Assembly: GCA_963790575.1 (NCBI GenBank)
Contig: CAWBPD010000042.1
Coordinates: forward strand, 1-64,000
Reading direction: 5' to 3'
DNA from: CAVTSA01 sp963790575
Lineage (GTDB): Bacteria > Chloroflexota > Dormibacteria > Dormibacterales > Dormibacteraceae
Length of the DNA stretch: 64,000 nt
Part shown: positions 41,116 through 49,580 of the stretch, one piece after another
Position numbering within the stretch: the first letter of the stretch is position 1
Layout of the letters: the number at the start of each line of letters is the position of its first letter
Translations under genes and position numbers: made by a program
Notes under the pieces: model-generated
Seen by the model: only the letters and a program-made list of their open reading frames with translations
Told to the model about the DNA's origin: nothing
The model's database searches: none

Positions 41116-42135
41116 CTACCTGTAGAACGGCGGGGGTGGAGGAGCCTGCACCGGCACCGCACCGCCGGAGTGCAGCGCCTGGAGGCCGGCGTCGCAGGCG
41201 AGCGCGGCCAGGTACCCGTCCCACGCGCTGGGGCCGCCGATGGTGCCCCGGCGGGCGGCGTCGACCCACTCCTGCACCTCGCGGTCATAGGCAGCACGGA
41301 AGCGAGTCAAGAACCCCTGGTGCTCGACCACGCTGACGCGGCCGTCCTGCCAGAGCTGGAGTCCCGCGGTCAGCCCGATCCGGCCCAGCCCTCGCTCGAG
41401 CACCGCCTCGGTCGTGACCTGGTAGCCGAAGTGGGCCCCCATGTTGATCTCGACGTCCGCGAGCACTCCGCTTTCGAGCTCGATCAGCACCAAGAGCGGC
41501 TCCCTCAGGTGCGCCGGGGAAAGGCTGTTCGGGCGCCCGCGCCGTACCTCCACCGAGCGGATGGGGGACGACGCCAGCCAGGGCACGATGTCGAGCTCGT
41601 GGACCGCCGAATCGGTGATCATCCCAGCCTCGGTGGCGGCGTCGCTCACGCCGGGGTTGCGGTGGACGCAGTGCAGCAGGAGCAGCCGCCCGGCCGAGCC
41701 GGAGGCGATCAGCTCCCGCAGCCCGTCGTACTCGGCGTCGAACCGGCGCATGAACCCGACCTGGACCCACGGCCGCTCCAGGCGCTCCTCCGCGTCCACG
41801 ATCCGGTGGGCGGCGGCGGCATCCCGGGCCAGCGGCTTCTCGCAGAGGACGGCCAGCCCCGCCTCCAGCGCGCTCGTCACGTCGGCTTCGTGCCCGGCAC
41901 TCGGGCTGGCGATGACGACCGCCTCCAGGGCCGCCCCCTTGATCGCCTCCTCCAGGCACGCGAAGCCGGAGGCGCCGGGTGCCGTGGCGAGCGCCGCCTG
42001 GCGCCGGTCCGGATCCGGCTCCACCACCGCCACCACTTCCGCGCCGTGGGTCCGGTGGGCGAGCCGCGCCAGGTGGTCGCCGCCCATCGCGCCCGCGCCC
42101 ACCACGCCGACCCGGAGTGCCGCGGCTTCGCTCAC
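41116..42135 (-). CDS. iolG: Gfo/Idh/MocA oxidoreductase, inositol 2-dehydrogenase-like
   Basis: GTG 42135 overlaps IolE (GTGA) and follows GGAGGT, 339 residues. Rossmann start LRVGVVGAGAMGGDHLARLA, catalytic EKPLARDAAAAHRIVDAEER (EKP), VQVGFMRRFDAEYDGLRELI and DSAVHELDIVPWLASSPIRS (D-x-x-x-H-x-x-D). Family enzymes oxidise myo-inositol at C2 or related inositols with NAD+. Place at the end of the iol operon supports the inositol role. The exact isomer is inferred. Confidence 0.85.
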   Translation of the reverse strand: MSEAAALRVGVVGAGAMGGDHLARLAHRTHGAEVVAVVEPDPDRRQAALATAPGASGFACLEEAIKGAALEAVVIASPSAGHEADVTSALEAGLAVLCEKPLARDAAAAHRIVDAEERLERPWVQVGFMRRFDAEYDGLRELIASGSAGRLLLLHCVHRNPGVSDAATEAGMITDSAVHELDIVPWLASSPIRSVEVRRGRPNSLSPAHLREPLLVLIELESGVLADVEINMGAHFGYQVTTEAVLERGLGRIGLTAGLQLWQDGRVSVVEHQGFLTRFRAAYDREVQEWVDAARRGTIGGPSAWDGYLAALACDAGLQALHSGGAVPVQAPPPPPFYR

Positions 42136-43055
42136 CTCCTGGCTCCGGCCGGGAGACCGAGCGCGTCCAGCAGGTAGCGCCGGGTGCGCTCCGCGATCGG
42201 GTAGGGCCGGTCCACCTCGCACCCGTACATGTCCTGCTCCACGATCACCAGCATCTCGGGGTCGATGGCGGCCGCCGCCTCGATGATCGGCGGCAGGTCC
42301 GGCTCCCCGGACGGCGGCTCCACCATCAGGCCCTCCATCACCGCCGTCGCAAAGGGGGTGTCGTTCTTGAGCAGGTCGAACCGAACCGCCGGATCGAACT
42401 GCTTCACGTGCAGATAGGGCACCCGGTCCGGGTGTTCGCGGAGGAGGCGGAGGTTGTCACCGCCGTAGAAGGCGAAGTGGCCGGTGTCCAGACAAAGGTT
42501 GGTGTAGGCGGGGTCGGTGCCCGCCAGGAAGCGCTCGACCTCCCGTTGGGTCCCCACGTGACTGTCGACATGGGGATGGAAGACCTGCCGCATCCCGAAC
42601 TCGTCGAGGAGCGCCCTCCCAAACTGGTCGTGGCCCCGCAGCAGACGCTCCCAACCGCGCTCGTCGAGGGTGCGCGGCTCGACCACCTCTCCGGTCGCGT
42701 CGCTGCGCCAGAGGTCCGGGATCACGACCAGGTAGTGGGCGTCCACCGCGCGGGCCAGCCGCGCCACCGTGACGGCTTGATCCCAGGCCCGCCGCCACTG
42801 ATCGCCCTCCTTGTGGAAGCCGGTGAAGACGACGCCCGAAGCGGCCTTCAACTCCCGCGCGGCCAGCTCCTCCCGCAGCCGCTCCCCCTCCACCGGCAGG
42901 TACCCATAGGGACCCAGCTCGATCCATCGGTAGCCGGCGCGCCGCGCCTCGTCCAGGAAGCGCGGCCACGGCACCTGCCTGGGATCGTCCGCGAACCAGA
43001 CCCCCCAGGAGTCGGGCGCGGTGCCGATGCGAAGCCTTCTGGTCGGGGCGCGCAT
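42132..43055 (-). CDS. iolE: Inosose dehydratase-like TIM-barrel protein
   Basis: ATG 43055 with GAGGAGG, 307 residues. AP-endonuclease-2/xylose-isomerase-like barrel: RIGTAPDSWGVWFADDPRQV, AGYRWIELGPYGYLPV, VFHPHVDSHVGTQREVERFL (metal ligands), NLCLDTGHFAFYGGDNLRLL, YLHVKQFDP and MLVIVEQDMYG. PDSWGVW near the start is the IolE signature. It dehydrates 2-keto-myo-inositol to the diketone used by IolD. Mn or Co is the usual cofactor. Confidence 0.9.
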   Translation of the reverse strand: MRAPTRRLRIGTAPDSWGVWFADDPRQVPWPRFLDEARRAGYRWIELGPYGYLPVEGERLREELAARELKAASGVVFTGFHKEGDQWRRAWDQAVTVARLARAVDAHYLVVIPDLWRSDATGEVVEPRTLDERGWERLLRGHDQFGRALLDEFGMRQVFHPHVDSHVGTQREVERFLAGTDPAYTNLCLDTGHFAFYGGDNLRLLREHPDRVPYLHVKQFDPAVRFDLLKNDTPFATAVMEGLMVEPPSGEPDLPPIIEAAAAIDPEMLVIVEQDMYGCEVDRPYPIAERTRRYLLDALGLPAGARR

Positions 43056-43068
43056 GCGACCTCCTCGT

Positions 43069-44934
43069 TCAACCGACCAGCGGACGCTGCCGGACGCGCT
43101 CTTTCTCATACAGGTGACGCGCGCGCCGGGTGCTCTCCAGCTCCGAGGTCTCGGCCACCGGGACGTCCCACCAGCCTTCGCCATCGGGAGCTGTGAGCAG
43201 CGGGTCGGTCTCGACGTGGATCACGGTGGTGCGCGGCGAGGTCCTGGCCTTTGCGACCGCGGCCCTCACCTCCTCCGCGGCGGAGGGGCCCGGCTTCACC
43301 TCCACCACTTGGACGCCGTAGCTGCGCGCGTTGGCGGCCAGGTCGACGGGCGCGAAGCGGGTGCCGAACCGCTGCGAGCCGACCCGCTCGGAGAGGTTGC
43401 CGATCGAGGCGTAGCCGTGGTTCTGCACCAGCACCACGATCAGCTTCAGGCCCTCGGCGGCCGCCGTCGCCAGCTCCGAGGAGAGCATCAAGTAGGAGCC
43501 GTCGCCCACCATCACCACCACGTCGCGGTCGTCGCCGAGCGCGTCCAACCCACGCTTGACACCGAGGCCGCCCGCGATCTCGTAGCCCATGCAGCTGAAC
43601 GCGTACTCGACGTGGTAGCCGAGCGGGTCCCGCACCCGCCACAGCTTGTGCAGGTCACCGGGCAGCGACCCGGCGGCCTGGACCAGGACGTCCCGCGGTC
43701 CCGCCCCGGCCTGGACGGCGCCGATGATCTCCGCTTGCCCCGGCACCTGGCGGCCGGACGGGGCCAGCGCCCGGTCCACGATCTCGTCCCAGGCTGCCTT
43801 CTCGTGGCGGACGCGCTCTGCCAGCTCGTCACTGACCCGAAAGCCCGCGAGCTCGGTCCGCAGCGCCCGCAGGGCCTCCCGCGCGTCCGCGACCAGCGGC
43901 AGCGTCGAGCCGTGCTTGAAGGCGTCGAAAGGTGCCACGTTGACGTTCACGAACCGGACCCCTGGCCGCTGGAAGGCGGAGCGGCTGCCGGTGGTGAAGT
44001 CGCTGTAGCGGGTCCCGACCCCGATCACCACGTCGGCGTCGGCGGCGAGCCGGTTGGCGGCGGCGGTGCCCGTGGCACCCACCCCGCCCAGATACTGCGG
44101 GTGATCCCAGCAGAGTGAGCCCCCGCCGGCTTGGGTGGTCCCGACCGGGATGCCGGTCGCCTCGACCAGGCGCCGGAGCTCGTCCTCCGCGCCCGCGTAG
44201 AGCACGCCGCCACCCGCCACCACCAACGGCGCCCGGGCCGTTCGGATCGCAGCCACCGCTCGCTCCAGCGCGACACGCTCGGGGAGCGGCCGGCGCAGGT
44301 GCCACTGGCGGTCGGCGAGGAACTCGAGGGGCACCTCGATCGCCTCCGCCTGGACGTCCTCCGGAAGCGCGATCGTCACCGCTCCCGTCTCGGCGGGGTC
44401 GGTCAGCACGCGCAGCGCCCCGAGCGCGATCGAGAACAGCTGCTCCGGCCGCTGCACCCGGTCGAAGAACCGCGAGAGGGGGCGGAAGGCGTCGTTGACG
44501 GAGATCCCGGGGTCGTGCGGGAGCTCGATCTGCTGCAGGACGGGGTCCGCGACGCGGGTGGCGAAGGTGTCGCTGGGCAGCAGCAGCGCGGGCAGCCGGT
44601 TGGCGGTCGCGAGCGCCGCGCCGGTGAGCATGTTGGCCGCCCCCGGCCCCACCGAAGAGGTGCAGGCGCAGGTGCCACGCCGGCGGTGGATGCGCGCGTA
44701 TCCGACCGCCTGGTGCACCATCGCCTGCTCGTTGCGCGCCTGGTGGTAGGGCAGCAGCGCCGGGTCCTTCGCGTCGAGTTCCACCAGCGCCTGCCCGAGC
44801 CCGGCCACATTGCCGTGCCCGAAGATCCCGAACACGGCCGGGACGGTGCGCTCGCGGCGGTCTCCGTCGACGGTCCACTGATGGGCGAGGAATAGGGCCA
44901 GGGCCTGGCCCACGGTCATGCGCCTGGTGGTCAT
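43069..44934 (-). CDS. iolD: 3D-(3,5/4)-trihydroxycyclohexane-1,2-dione hydrolase
   Basis: 621 residues, ATG 44934 with GGAGGGACG. A ThDP enzyme of the acetolactate-synthase type: VFGIFGHGNVAGLGQALVEL, YHQARNEQAMVHQAVGYARI (catalytic Glu region), CTSSVGPGAANMLTGAALAT, IALPEDVQAEA, and the C-terminal ThDP motif VMVGDGSYLMLSSELATAAA, VLVQNHGYASIGNLS. It opens the inositol ring to 5-deoxy-glucuronate. Full length for IolD. Between iolE and iolB in one transcript. Confidence 0.95.
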   Translation of the reverse strand: MTTRRMTVGQALALFLAHQWTVDGDRRERTVPAVFGIFGHGNVAGLGQALVELDAKDPALLPYHQARNEQAMVHQAVGYARIHRRRGTCACTSSVGPGAANMLTGAALATANRLPALLLPSDTFATRVADPVLQQIELPHDPGISVNDAFRPLSRFFDRVQRPEQLFSIALGALRVLTDPAETGAVTIALPEDVQAEAIEVPLEFLADRQWHLRRPLPERVALERAVAAIRTARAPLVVAGGGVLYAGAEDELRRLVEATGIPVGTTQAGGGSLCWDHPQYLGGVGATGTAAANRLAADADVVIGVGTRYSDFTTGSRSAFQRPGVRFVNVNVAPFDAFKHGSTLPLVADAREALRALRTELAGFRVSDELAERVRHEKAAWDEIVDRALAPSGRQVPGQAEIIGAVQAGAGPRDVLVQAAGSLPGDLHKLWRVRDPLGYHVEYAFSCMGYEIAGGLGVKRGLDALGDDRDVVVMVGDGSYLMLSSELATAAAEGLKLIVVLVQNHGYASIGNLSERVGSQRFGTRFAPVDLAANARSYGVQVVEVKPGPSAAEEVRAAVAKARTSPRTTVIHVETDPLLTAPDGEGWWDVPVAETSELESTRRARHLYEKERVRQRPLVG

Positions 44935-44947
44935 CGCGCGTCCCTCC

Positions 44948-45865
44948 TCATGGCCGTCGCTCCCGTGCCCGGGTCCGGTAGGGGAGACGGGGATCGACCG
45001 GCAGGCCGGCCCAGGTGTCCCGGACCCAAGCCTGGTCCGGGTCGTCCTGGATCAGCCAGGCGCGGACCGGGTCCGGTCCCGCCATCACGTTCAGGTAGTA
45101 GAGGTCGTAGCCGGGGAGCGCCACCGCCGGCCCGTGGTAGCCGAACGGGACCAGGGCCACGTCGCCGCTGCGGACCAGGGCCCGGGTCTCGATCTCCCCG
45201 CCCGCCGACGACGTGGTGGCGAACATCGCGTACGGCTCGGCCCGGTCCGGCGCCGGCACTTCGCGCGCGACCGCCACCTCGAAGTAGTAGATCTCCTCCA
45301 GGCGCGTCTCCTGGCCGGGAAGGCTCTGGTCGTGCTTGTGGGCCGGGTGTGAAGAGGTGTTGCCGGAGGGCGTCAGCACCTCGCAGGCGATGAGCCGGTC
45401 GGCATCCAGGACGCCCGGGGTCCCGAAGTTGTGCACCTGACGGCTGGAAGCCCCCGCGCCTCGCAGCTCGACCGGCACCTGGTCGGGGCGCAGGTGCCGT
45501 GCCGGCCGGGGATGGCTTGTCACCGCCTCGGCCACGGCGACGCGCCCCACCCCGCGAACCGACCCCGCCCGTCCGCACCCGAGGTAGAGGACGTCGGTGG
45601 GGCCGTCGAACACCGACTCGCGCCCCTGGAGGACGACCCGCTCGGCCGCCCCTCCCTGGGTGTGGTCGACTTCGAAGGACCCGTCCAGAGGCACCACCAC
45701 CCGCTCCACCCCGCCGGCCGCGAGCTCCAGCGCGCGCCCGCCGTCGAGCTCGGCCACCAGCAGGCCGGTGTAGGTCCAGCCGGGAAGGGTGGTGTCGACC
45801 ACCACCTGGCAGCCCTCCCGCGCCAGGGATCCGCGAGGATGGAACCAGCGCCGCCCCGCCTGCAT
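44948..45865 (-). CDS. iolB: 5-deoxy-glucuronate isomerase
   Basis: 305 residues. Two cupin halves; the metal site is SSHPAHKHDQSLPGQETRLE, EIYYFEV (HxH...E). The end VPFGYHGPAVALPGYDLYYL, NVMAGPDPVRAW is characteristic of IolB. It isomerises the ring-opened product of IolD to 2-deoxy-5-keto-gluconate, the substrate of IolC. The stop is 14 bp before the iolD start. Confidence 0.93.
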   Translation of the reverse strand: MQAGRRWFHPRGSLAREGCQVVVDTTLPGWTYTGLLVAELDGGRALELAAGGVERVVVPLDGSFEVDHTQGGAAERVVLQGRESVFDGPTDVLYLGCGRAGSVRGVGRVAVAEAVTSHPRPARHLRPDQVPVELRGAGASSRQVHNFGTPGVLDADRLIACEVLTPSGNTSSHPAHKHDQSLPGQETRLEEIYYFEVAVAREVPAPDRAEPYAMFATTSSAGGEIETRALVRSGDVALVPFGYHGPAVALPGYDLYYLNVMAGPDPVRAWLIQDDPDQAWVRDTWAGLPVDPRLPYRTRARERRP

Positions 45866-45876
45866 GGCGCCCGTCC

Positions 45877-47391
45877 TCAGTCGTGCTGGGGGAAGCCCAG
45901 GTCGACGCCGCCGTGGCTGGGATCCAGCCAGCGCTGGGTGACGGCCTTGCTCTGGGTGAAGAAGCGGACCCCGTCCAGCCCGTAGGCGCGCGCGTCGCCG
46001 AACAGCGACTGCCTCCAGCCGCCGAAGGAGAAGGTGGCGACCGGCACCGGGATCGGCACGTTGATCCCGATCATGCCCACCTGCACCTCGTGCTGGAAGC
46101 GGCGGGCGGCGCCGCCGTCGTTGGTGAAGATGGCGGTCCCGTTGCCGAAGACGCCGGTGTTGATCAGCTCCACGCCTCGCTCGTAACTGGGGACGCGCAC
46201 CACCGAGAGCAGGGGCCCGAAGATCTCCTCCCGGTAGACGCGCGAGGTGAGCGGCACGTTGTCCACCAGCGAGGGCCCGAGCCAGAAGCCGGCGGGATCC
46301 CCGTCCGCCTCGACCCGGCGGCCGTCGACCACGATGGTGGCCCCGTCCTCCCTCGCCACGTCCAGGTAGGACGCCACCCTCTCACGGTGCTCGGCGGTGA
46401 CCAGCGGCCCCACGTCACAGCCACGCCGGCCGTCCCCGACCCGCAGCTGCCCGATCCGCTCCACCATCTTCTCCACCAGGCGGTCCCCGACCGGCTCCAC
46501 CGCGACCACCACGCTGATCGCCATGCAGCGCTCCCCGGCCGACCCGAACCCGGCGCTGATGGCGGCGTCGGCGGTGAGGTCGAGATCGGCGTCGGGCAAC
46601 GCCAGCAGGTGGTTCTTGGCCCCTCCCAGCGCCTGCACCCGCTTTCCATGCGCGGTCGCGGTCTGGTACACGTGCCGGGCGATGGGGGTGGAGCCGACAA
46701 AGGAGATCGCCGCCACGTCCGGGTGCTCGAGAAGGCCGTCGACCGCCTCCCGGTCGCCGTTGAGCACGTTGAAGACTCCGTCCGTCAGCCCTGCCTCCTT
46801 CCACAGCCGCGCCAGCCAGAGCGCCGCGGAGGGGTCTTTCTCGCTCGGCTTCAGCACCACCGTGTTGCCGGTCGCGATCGCCACCGGGAAGAACCAGGCC
46901 GGAACCATGGCCGGGAAGTTGAAGGGACTGATGATGCCCACCACCCCCAGCGGCTGGCGCACCGAGAAGACATCGATGCCAGTGGACACCTGCTCGGCGT
47001 ACTCGCCCTTGATGTGCTGGGCGATGCCGGTGGCGAACTCCACCACCTCCTGGCCCCGGTTGACCTCCCCCAGCGCGTCCGAAACCACCTTGCCGTGCTC
47101 CGACGTGATGATCTCGGCCAGCTCCTGCTTGCGCGCCTCCAGCAGCTCCCGGAAGCGGAACAGGATCGCCTGCCGCCGGGCCAGCGACGTCTCGCGCCAG
47201 GCCCCAAACGCGGCCCTCGCCGCCCCCACCGCCAGGTCGACCTCGCGTTTGCCGGCGAAGGCGACCCGCTTGGTCTCGACGCCCAGCGCGGGGTCGAAGA
47301 CGGGCCCGGTCCGCCCGCCGTCGGAGGGATGGGGGGCGCCGCCGATCCAGTGCGGTAGCACGGCCAGGTCGGTCTTGATGTCGGTGCTCAT
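45877..47391 (-). CDS. iolA: CoA-acylating methylmalonate-semialdehyde dehydrogenase
   Basis: 504 residues from ATG 47391 (MSTDIKTDLAVLPHWIGGAP). Marks: PFNFPAMVPAWFFPVAIATG, ISFVGSTPIARHVYQTATAH, QALGGAKNHLLALPDADLDL, GSAGERCMAISVVVAV (catalytic Cys in GERCMA, MmsA/IolA-specific), EEIFGPLLSVVRV and FSFGGWRQSLFGDARAYGLD. CoA-dependent, releasing CO2, yielding acetyl-CoA from malonate semialdehyde or propionyl-CoA from methylmalonate semialdehyde. The latter would feed the mutase operon next door. Confidence 0.95.
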   Translation of the reverse strand: MSTDIKTDLAVLPHWIGGAPHPSDGGRTGPVFDPALGVETKRVAFAGKREVDLAVGAARAAFGAWRETSLARRQAILFRFRELLEARKQELAEIITSEHGKVVSDALGEVNRGQEVVEFATGIAQHIKGEYAEQVSTGIDVFSVRQPLGVVGIISPFNFPAMVPAWFFPVAIATGNTVVLKPSEKDPSAALWLARLWKEAGLTDGVFNVLNGDREAVDGLLEHPDVAAISFVGSTPIARHVYQTATAHGKRVQALGGAKNHLLALPDADLDLTADAAISAGFGSAGERCMAISVVVAVEPVGDRLVEKMVERIGQLRVGDGRRGCDVGPLVTAEHRERVASYLDVAREDGATIVVDGRRVEADGDPAGFWLGPSLVDNVPLTSRVYREEIFGPLLSVVRVPSYERGVELINTGVFGNGTAIFTNDGGAARRFQHEVQVGMIGINVPIPVPVATFSFGGWRQSLFGDARAYGLDGVRFFTQSKAVTQRWLDPSHGGVDLGFPQHD

Positions 47392-47449
47392 GGCTACCTT
47401 GCCTCCAGTTCCGAAGCCCGCTGGTGTGCCCCAGGGTATACGCGTCGAC

Positions 47450-48493
47450 TCACAGACCCGACTGCCGGCAATGGGGGGTCTGAGCACCCCCCGGGGGTCC
47501 CGACTGCCGGCAATCGGGGGTCTGCGCACCCTCCAGCGCCGACTCCACCTCGGAGGTGGACGGCATCGCGGTCGAGCATTCGCGACGCCCGGCCACGATG
47601 GCGCCGGCGATGTTGGCGAAGCGCAGCACCCGCTCCAGCGGCCAGCCCTGCAGGAGGCCGTAGCAGACCGCGCCACCGAACCCGTCGCCGGCGCCCAGCC
47701 CGTTCACCACCTCCACCTGATGGACCGGGACCTCGACGGCCTGGTCGCGCGTCTTTCCCAGCACGCCCCTCGGGCCCTGCTTCACGATCGCGAGCTCCAC
47801 CCCCCGCTCGAGGAGGGCGTCGGCTGCCCGGCCGGGGTCGGCCTCACCGACCGCGACCGCGCACTCCTCGCCGTTCCCGATCGCCACCGTCACCTTCTCC
47901 AGTGCCCGCCCGACCTCCGACGAGGCCTCGTCGCGAGAGGACCAGAAGGTCGGCCGGTAGTCGAGGTCGAGGACGGTCAGGGGCCGCCGGCCCCGGGCGT
48001 CCCAGGCGGCGTGGTGGGCGGACCGGCTGGGGTCACGCGAGAGCCCACCTCCCGTCGACCAGTAGATCCGTGCCCCCTGGATCGCGGCCAGGTCGAGCTC
48101 CTCCGGGTTGATCACCAGGTCGGGCGCGATGGGCGCGCGGTAGAACCAGAGCGGGAAGTGGTCGGGAGGGAAGATCTCGCAGAACGCGATCGGCGTCTGG
48201 AGGCCCGCCACTGGGGTCACGAATCGATCGTCGACGCCCAGCCGCCGCAGCTGACGGTGCACGTAGCGGCCGAAGGGATCATCGCCGGTGCGGGTGATCA
48301 CCGCCGCCCGCAGGCCGTGCCGCGCCGCGGCCACCGCGACGTTGGTCGCGCTTCCGCCCAGGTACTTGCCGAAGGAGGTCACGTCCTCCAGGTGAACGGC
48401 GTCCTGGAGGGGATAGAGGTCGACCGAGACCCGCCCGATCGTGATCAGGTCGAGAGCGCGCGGCGCCTCCCGGGATCCCTCGGGCATTGTCAC
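47450..48493 (-). CDS. iolC: 5-dehydro-2-deoxygluconokinase, with a repeat-derived tail
   Basis: GTG 48493 after GGAGGT (ATG 48487 also possible), 347 residues. PfkB kinase: LDLITIGRVSVDLYPLQDAV, SFGKYLGGSATNVAVAAARH, and the catalytic VVNGLGAGDGFGGAVCYGLL (GAGD). The normal end is near SEVESALEG. The last 25 or so residues, AQTPDCRQSGPPGG then AQTPHCRQSGL, are a 14-residue repeat encoded by a 42-bp intergenic element that supplies the stop codon. Confidence 0.92.
   Translation of the reverse strand: MTMPEGSREAPRALDLITIGRVSVDLYPLQDAVHLEDVTSFGKYLGGSATNVAVAAARHGLRAAVITRTGDDPFGRYVHRQLRRLGVDDRFVTPVAGLQTPIAFCEIFPPDHFPLWFYRAPIAPDLVINPEELDLAAIQGARIYWSTGGGLSRDPSRSAHHAAWDARGRRPLTVLDLDYRPTFWSSRDEASSEVGRALEKVTVAIGNGEECAVAVGEADPGRAADALLERGVELAIVKQGPRGVLGKTRDQAVEVPVHQVEVVNGLGAGDGFGGAVCYGLLQGWPLERVLRFANIAGAIVAGRRECSTAMPSTSEVESALEGAQTPDCRQSGPPGGAQTPHCRQSGL
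47455..47532. repeat. Paired 42-bp-phased sites overlapping the iolC 3' end
   Basis: TGCCGGCA at 47463-47470 and 47505-47512, each in CCGACTGCCGGCAAT and each followed by GGGGGTCTG-N-GCACCC. The shift is 42 bp, with the same core as the element at 37.9 kb but different flanks. It overlaps the last 25 codons of iolC and lies before iolA, inside the likely iol transcript. Confidence 0.8.
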
Positions 48494-48530
48494 GACATTA
48501 CTACCTCCACGAGGGGCACAATGAGGGCCG

Positions 48531-49361
48531 GTGACACAGCAGGTTGCCTCCCCCGGGCCTCAGGAGGCCCTGACTGAGAACGAGGCAGCGGTCGATCCGG
48601 GGATCGCCGGACCGCGGGTCCTGCCCGGGGACTTGTTCATGGACCTCGATCGGGCGGGGCCGGTTCCGCTCTATTTCCAGGTCGCGAACCGGATTGAATC
48701 GGCGATCCGGTCCGACCAGCTGCCACCCGGGTCCAGGCTGGAGGGGGAGATCGCGCTCGGCGAGCGCCTCGGCCTTTCCCGGCCCACCATCCGCCGCGCC
48801 ATCCAGGAGCTGGTCAACAAAGGTCTGTTGGTGCGGCGCCGAGGGGTCGGCACCCAGGTGGTGCCGCGGCCGCTGTCGCGCAAGGTCGAGCTCACGAGCC
48901 TCTACGACGACCTCGCGGGTGGGAGCCGCCGGCCCGCGACCACCGTGCTCCTGCATGAGGTCCTGGTGCCCCAAGGGGAGATCTGCGAGCGGCTCGGCAT
49001 CGCCGCTCCGATGGAGGCGCTCCACGTCCGGCGCCTACGTTTCAGCGGCGGTTTGCCGCTGGCCGTGATGGAGAACTACCTGGCGCCGCAGTTCGTCGAC
49101 CTGGGCGCTGACGAGCTGGAGGCGCACGGGCTCTATCAGCTGCTGCGGGCCCGGGGCACCTCGATCTCCGTCGCCCACCAGCGCATGGGCGCCCGCGAGG
49201 CGACCCCGGAGGAGAGCCATCTGCTCGGCATTCGCAAGCACGGCCCGGTGCTGACCATGGATCGCACGGCCTACAACGCGTCCGGGCTGGCGGTCGAATA
49301 CGGCCACCACTGCTACCGGCCCGACCTCTACGAGTTCGAGATCACCCTGGTCGAGAGGTAG
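48531..49361 (+). CDS. GntR-family regulator with UTRA domain
   Basis: GTG 48531, 276 residues. After a 36-residue leader the winged helix reads GPVPLYFQVANRIESAIRSD, QLPPGSRLEGEIALGERLGL and SRPTIRRAIQELVNKGLLVR. The UTRA ligand fold follows (MEALHVRRLRFSGGLPLAVM, YLAPQFVDLGADELEAHGLY; GHHCYRPDLYEFEITLV). Divergent from iolC with 37 bp between starts, so the iol cluster is its likely target, with an inositol intermediate or sugar phosphate as ligand. Confidence 0.9.
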   Translation: MTQQVASPGPQEALTENEAAVDPGIAGPRVLPGDLFMDLDRAGPVPLYFQVANRIESAIRSDQLPPGSRLEGEIALGERLGLSRPTIRRAIQELVNKGLLVRRRGVGTQVVPRPLSRKVELTSLYDDLAGGSRRPATTVLLHEVLVPQGEICERLGIAAPMEALHVRRLRFSGGLPLAVMENYLAPQFVDLGADELEAHGLYQLLRARGTSISVAHQRMGAREATPEESHLLGIRKHGPVLTMDRTAYNASGLAVEYGHHCYRPDLYEFEITLVER

Positions 49362-49580
49362 GGCCACGCAGCTCGCGCCTCTTTGGCATGTCCTGGTTGC
49401 GCTGGTTGCGAGAATGTCCTAACATATTCCTTAGCACAAGCTGCGGGTTGTGGGATCTATCCGTTGTTTTGATACCTCTCCTCCCCAACGTGCCGACGGG
49501 CGCTGGTCTTGGGAGACCGGCGCCTGTCGCTTGACAGGGCGCCACTCCCGAAGCCGTCACCTCGGACGTAGCATCATCGC

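Noticed and set aside
48484..48523. ATTGT/ACAAT dyad as a GntR operator between iolC and its regulator
   Set aside because: The arms are only five or six bases and widely spaced, so it is not distinguishable from chance.
45499..48577. Long plus-strand frames opposite iolB, iolA and iolC
   Set aside because: No ribosome sites or conserved motifs; all lie antisense to clear inositol genes.
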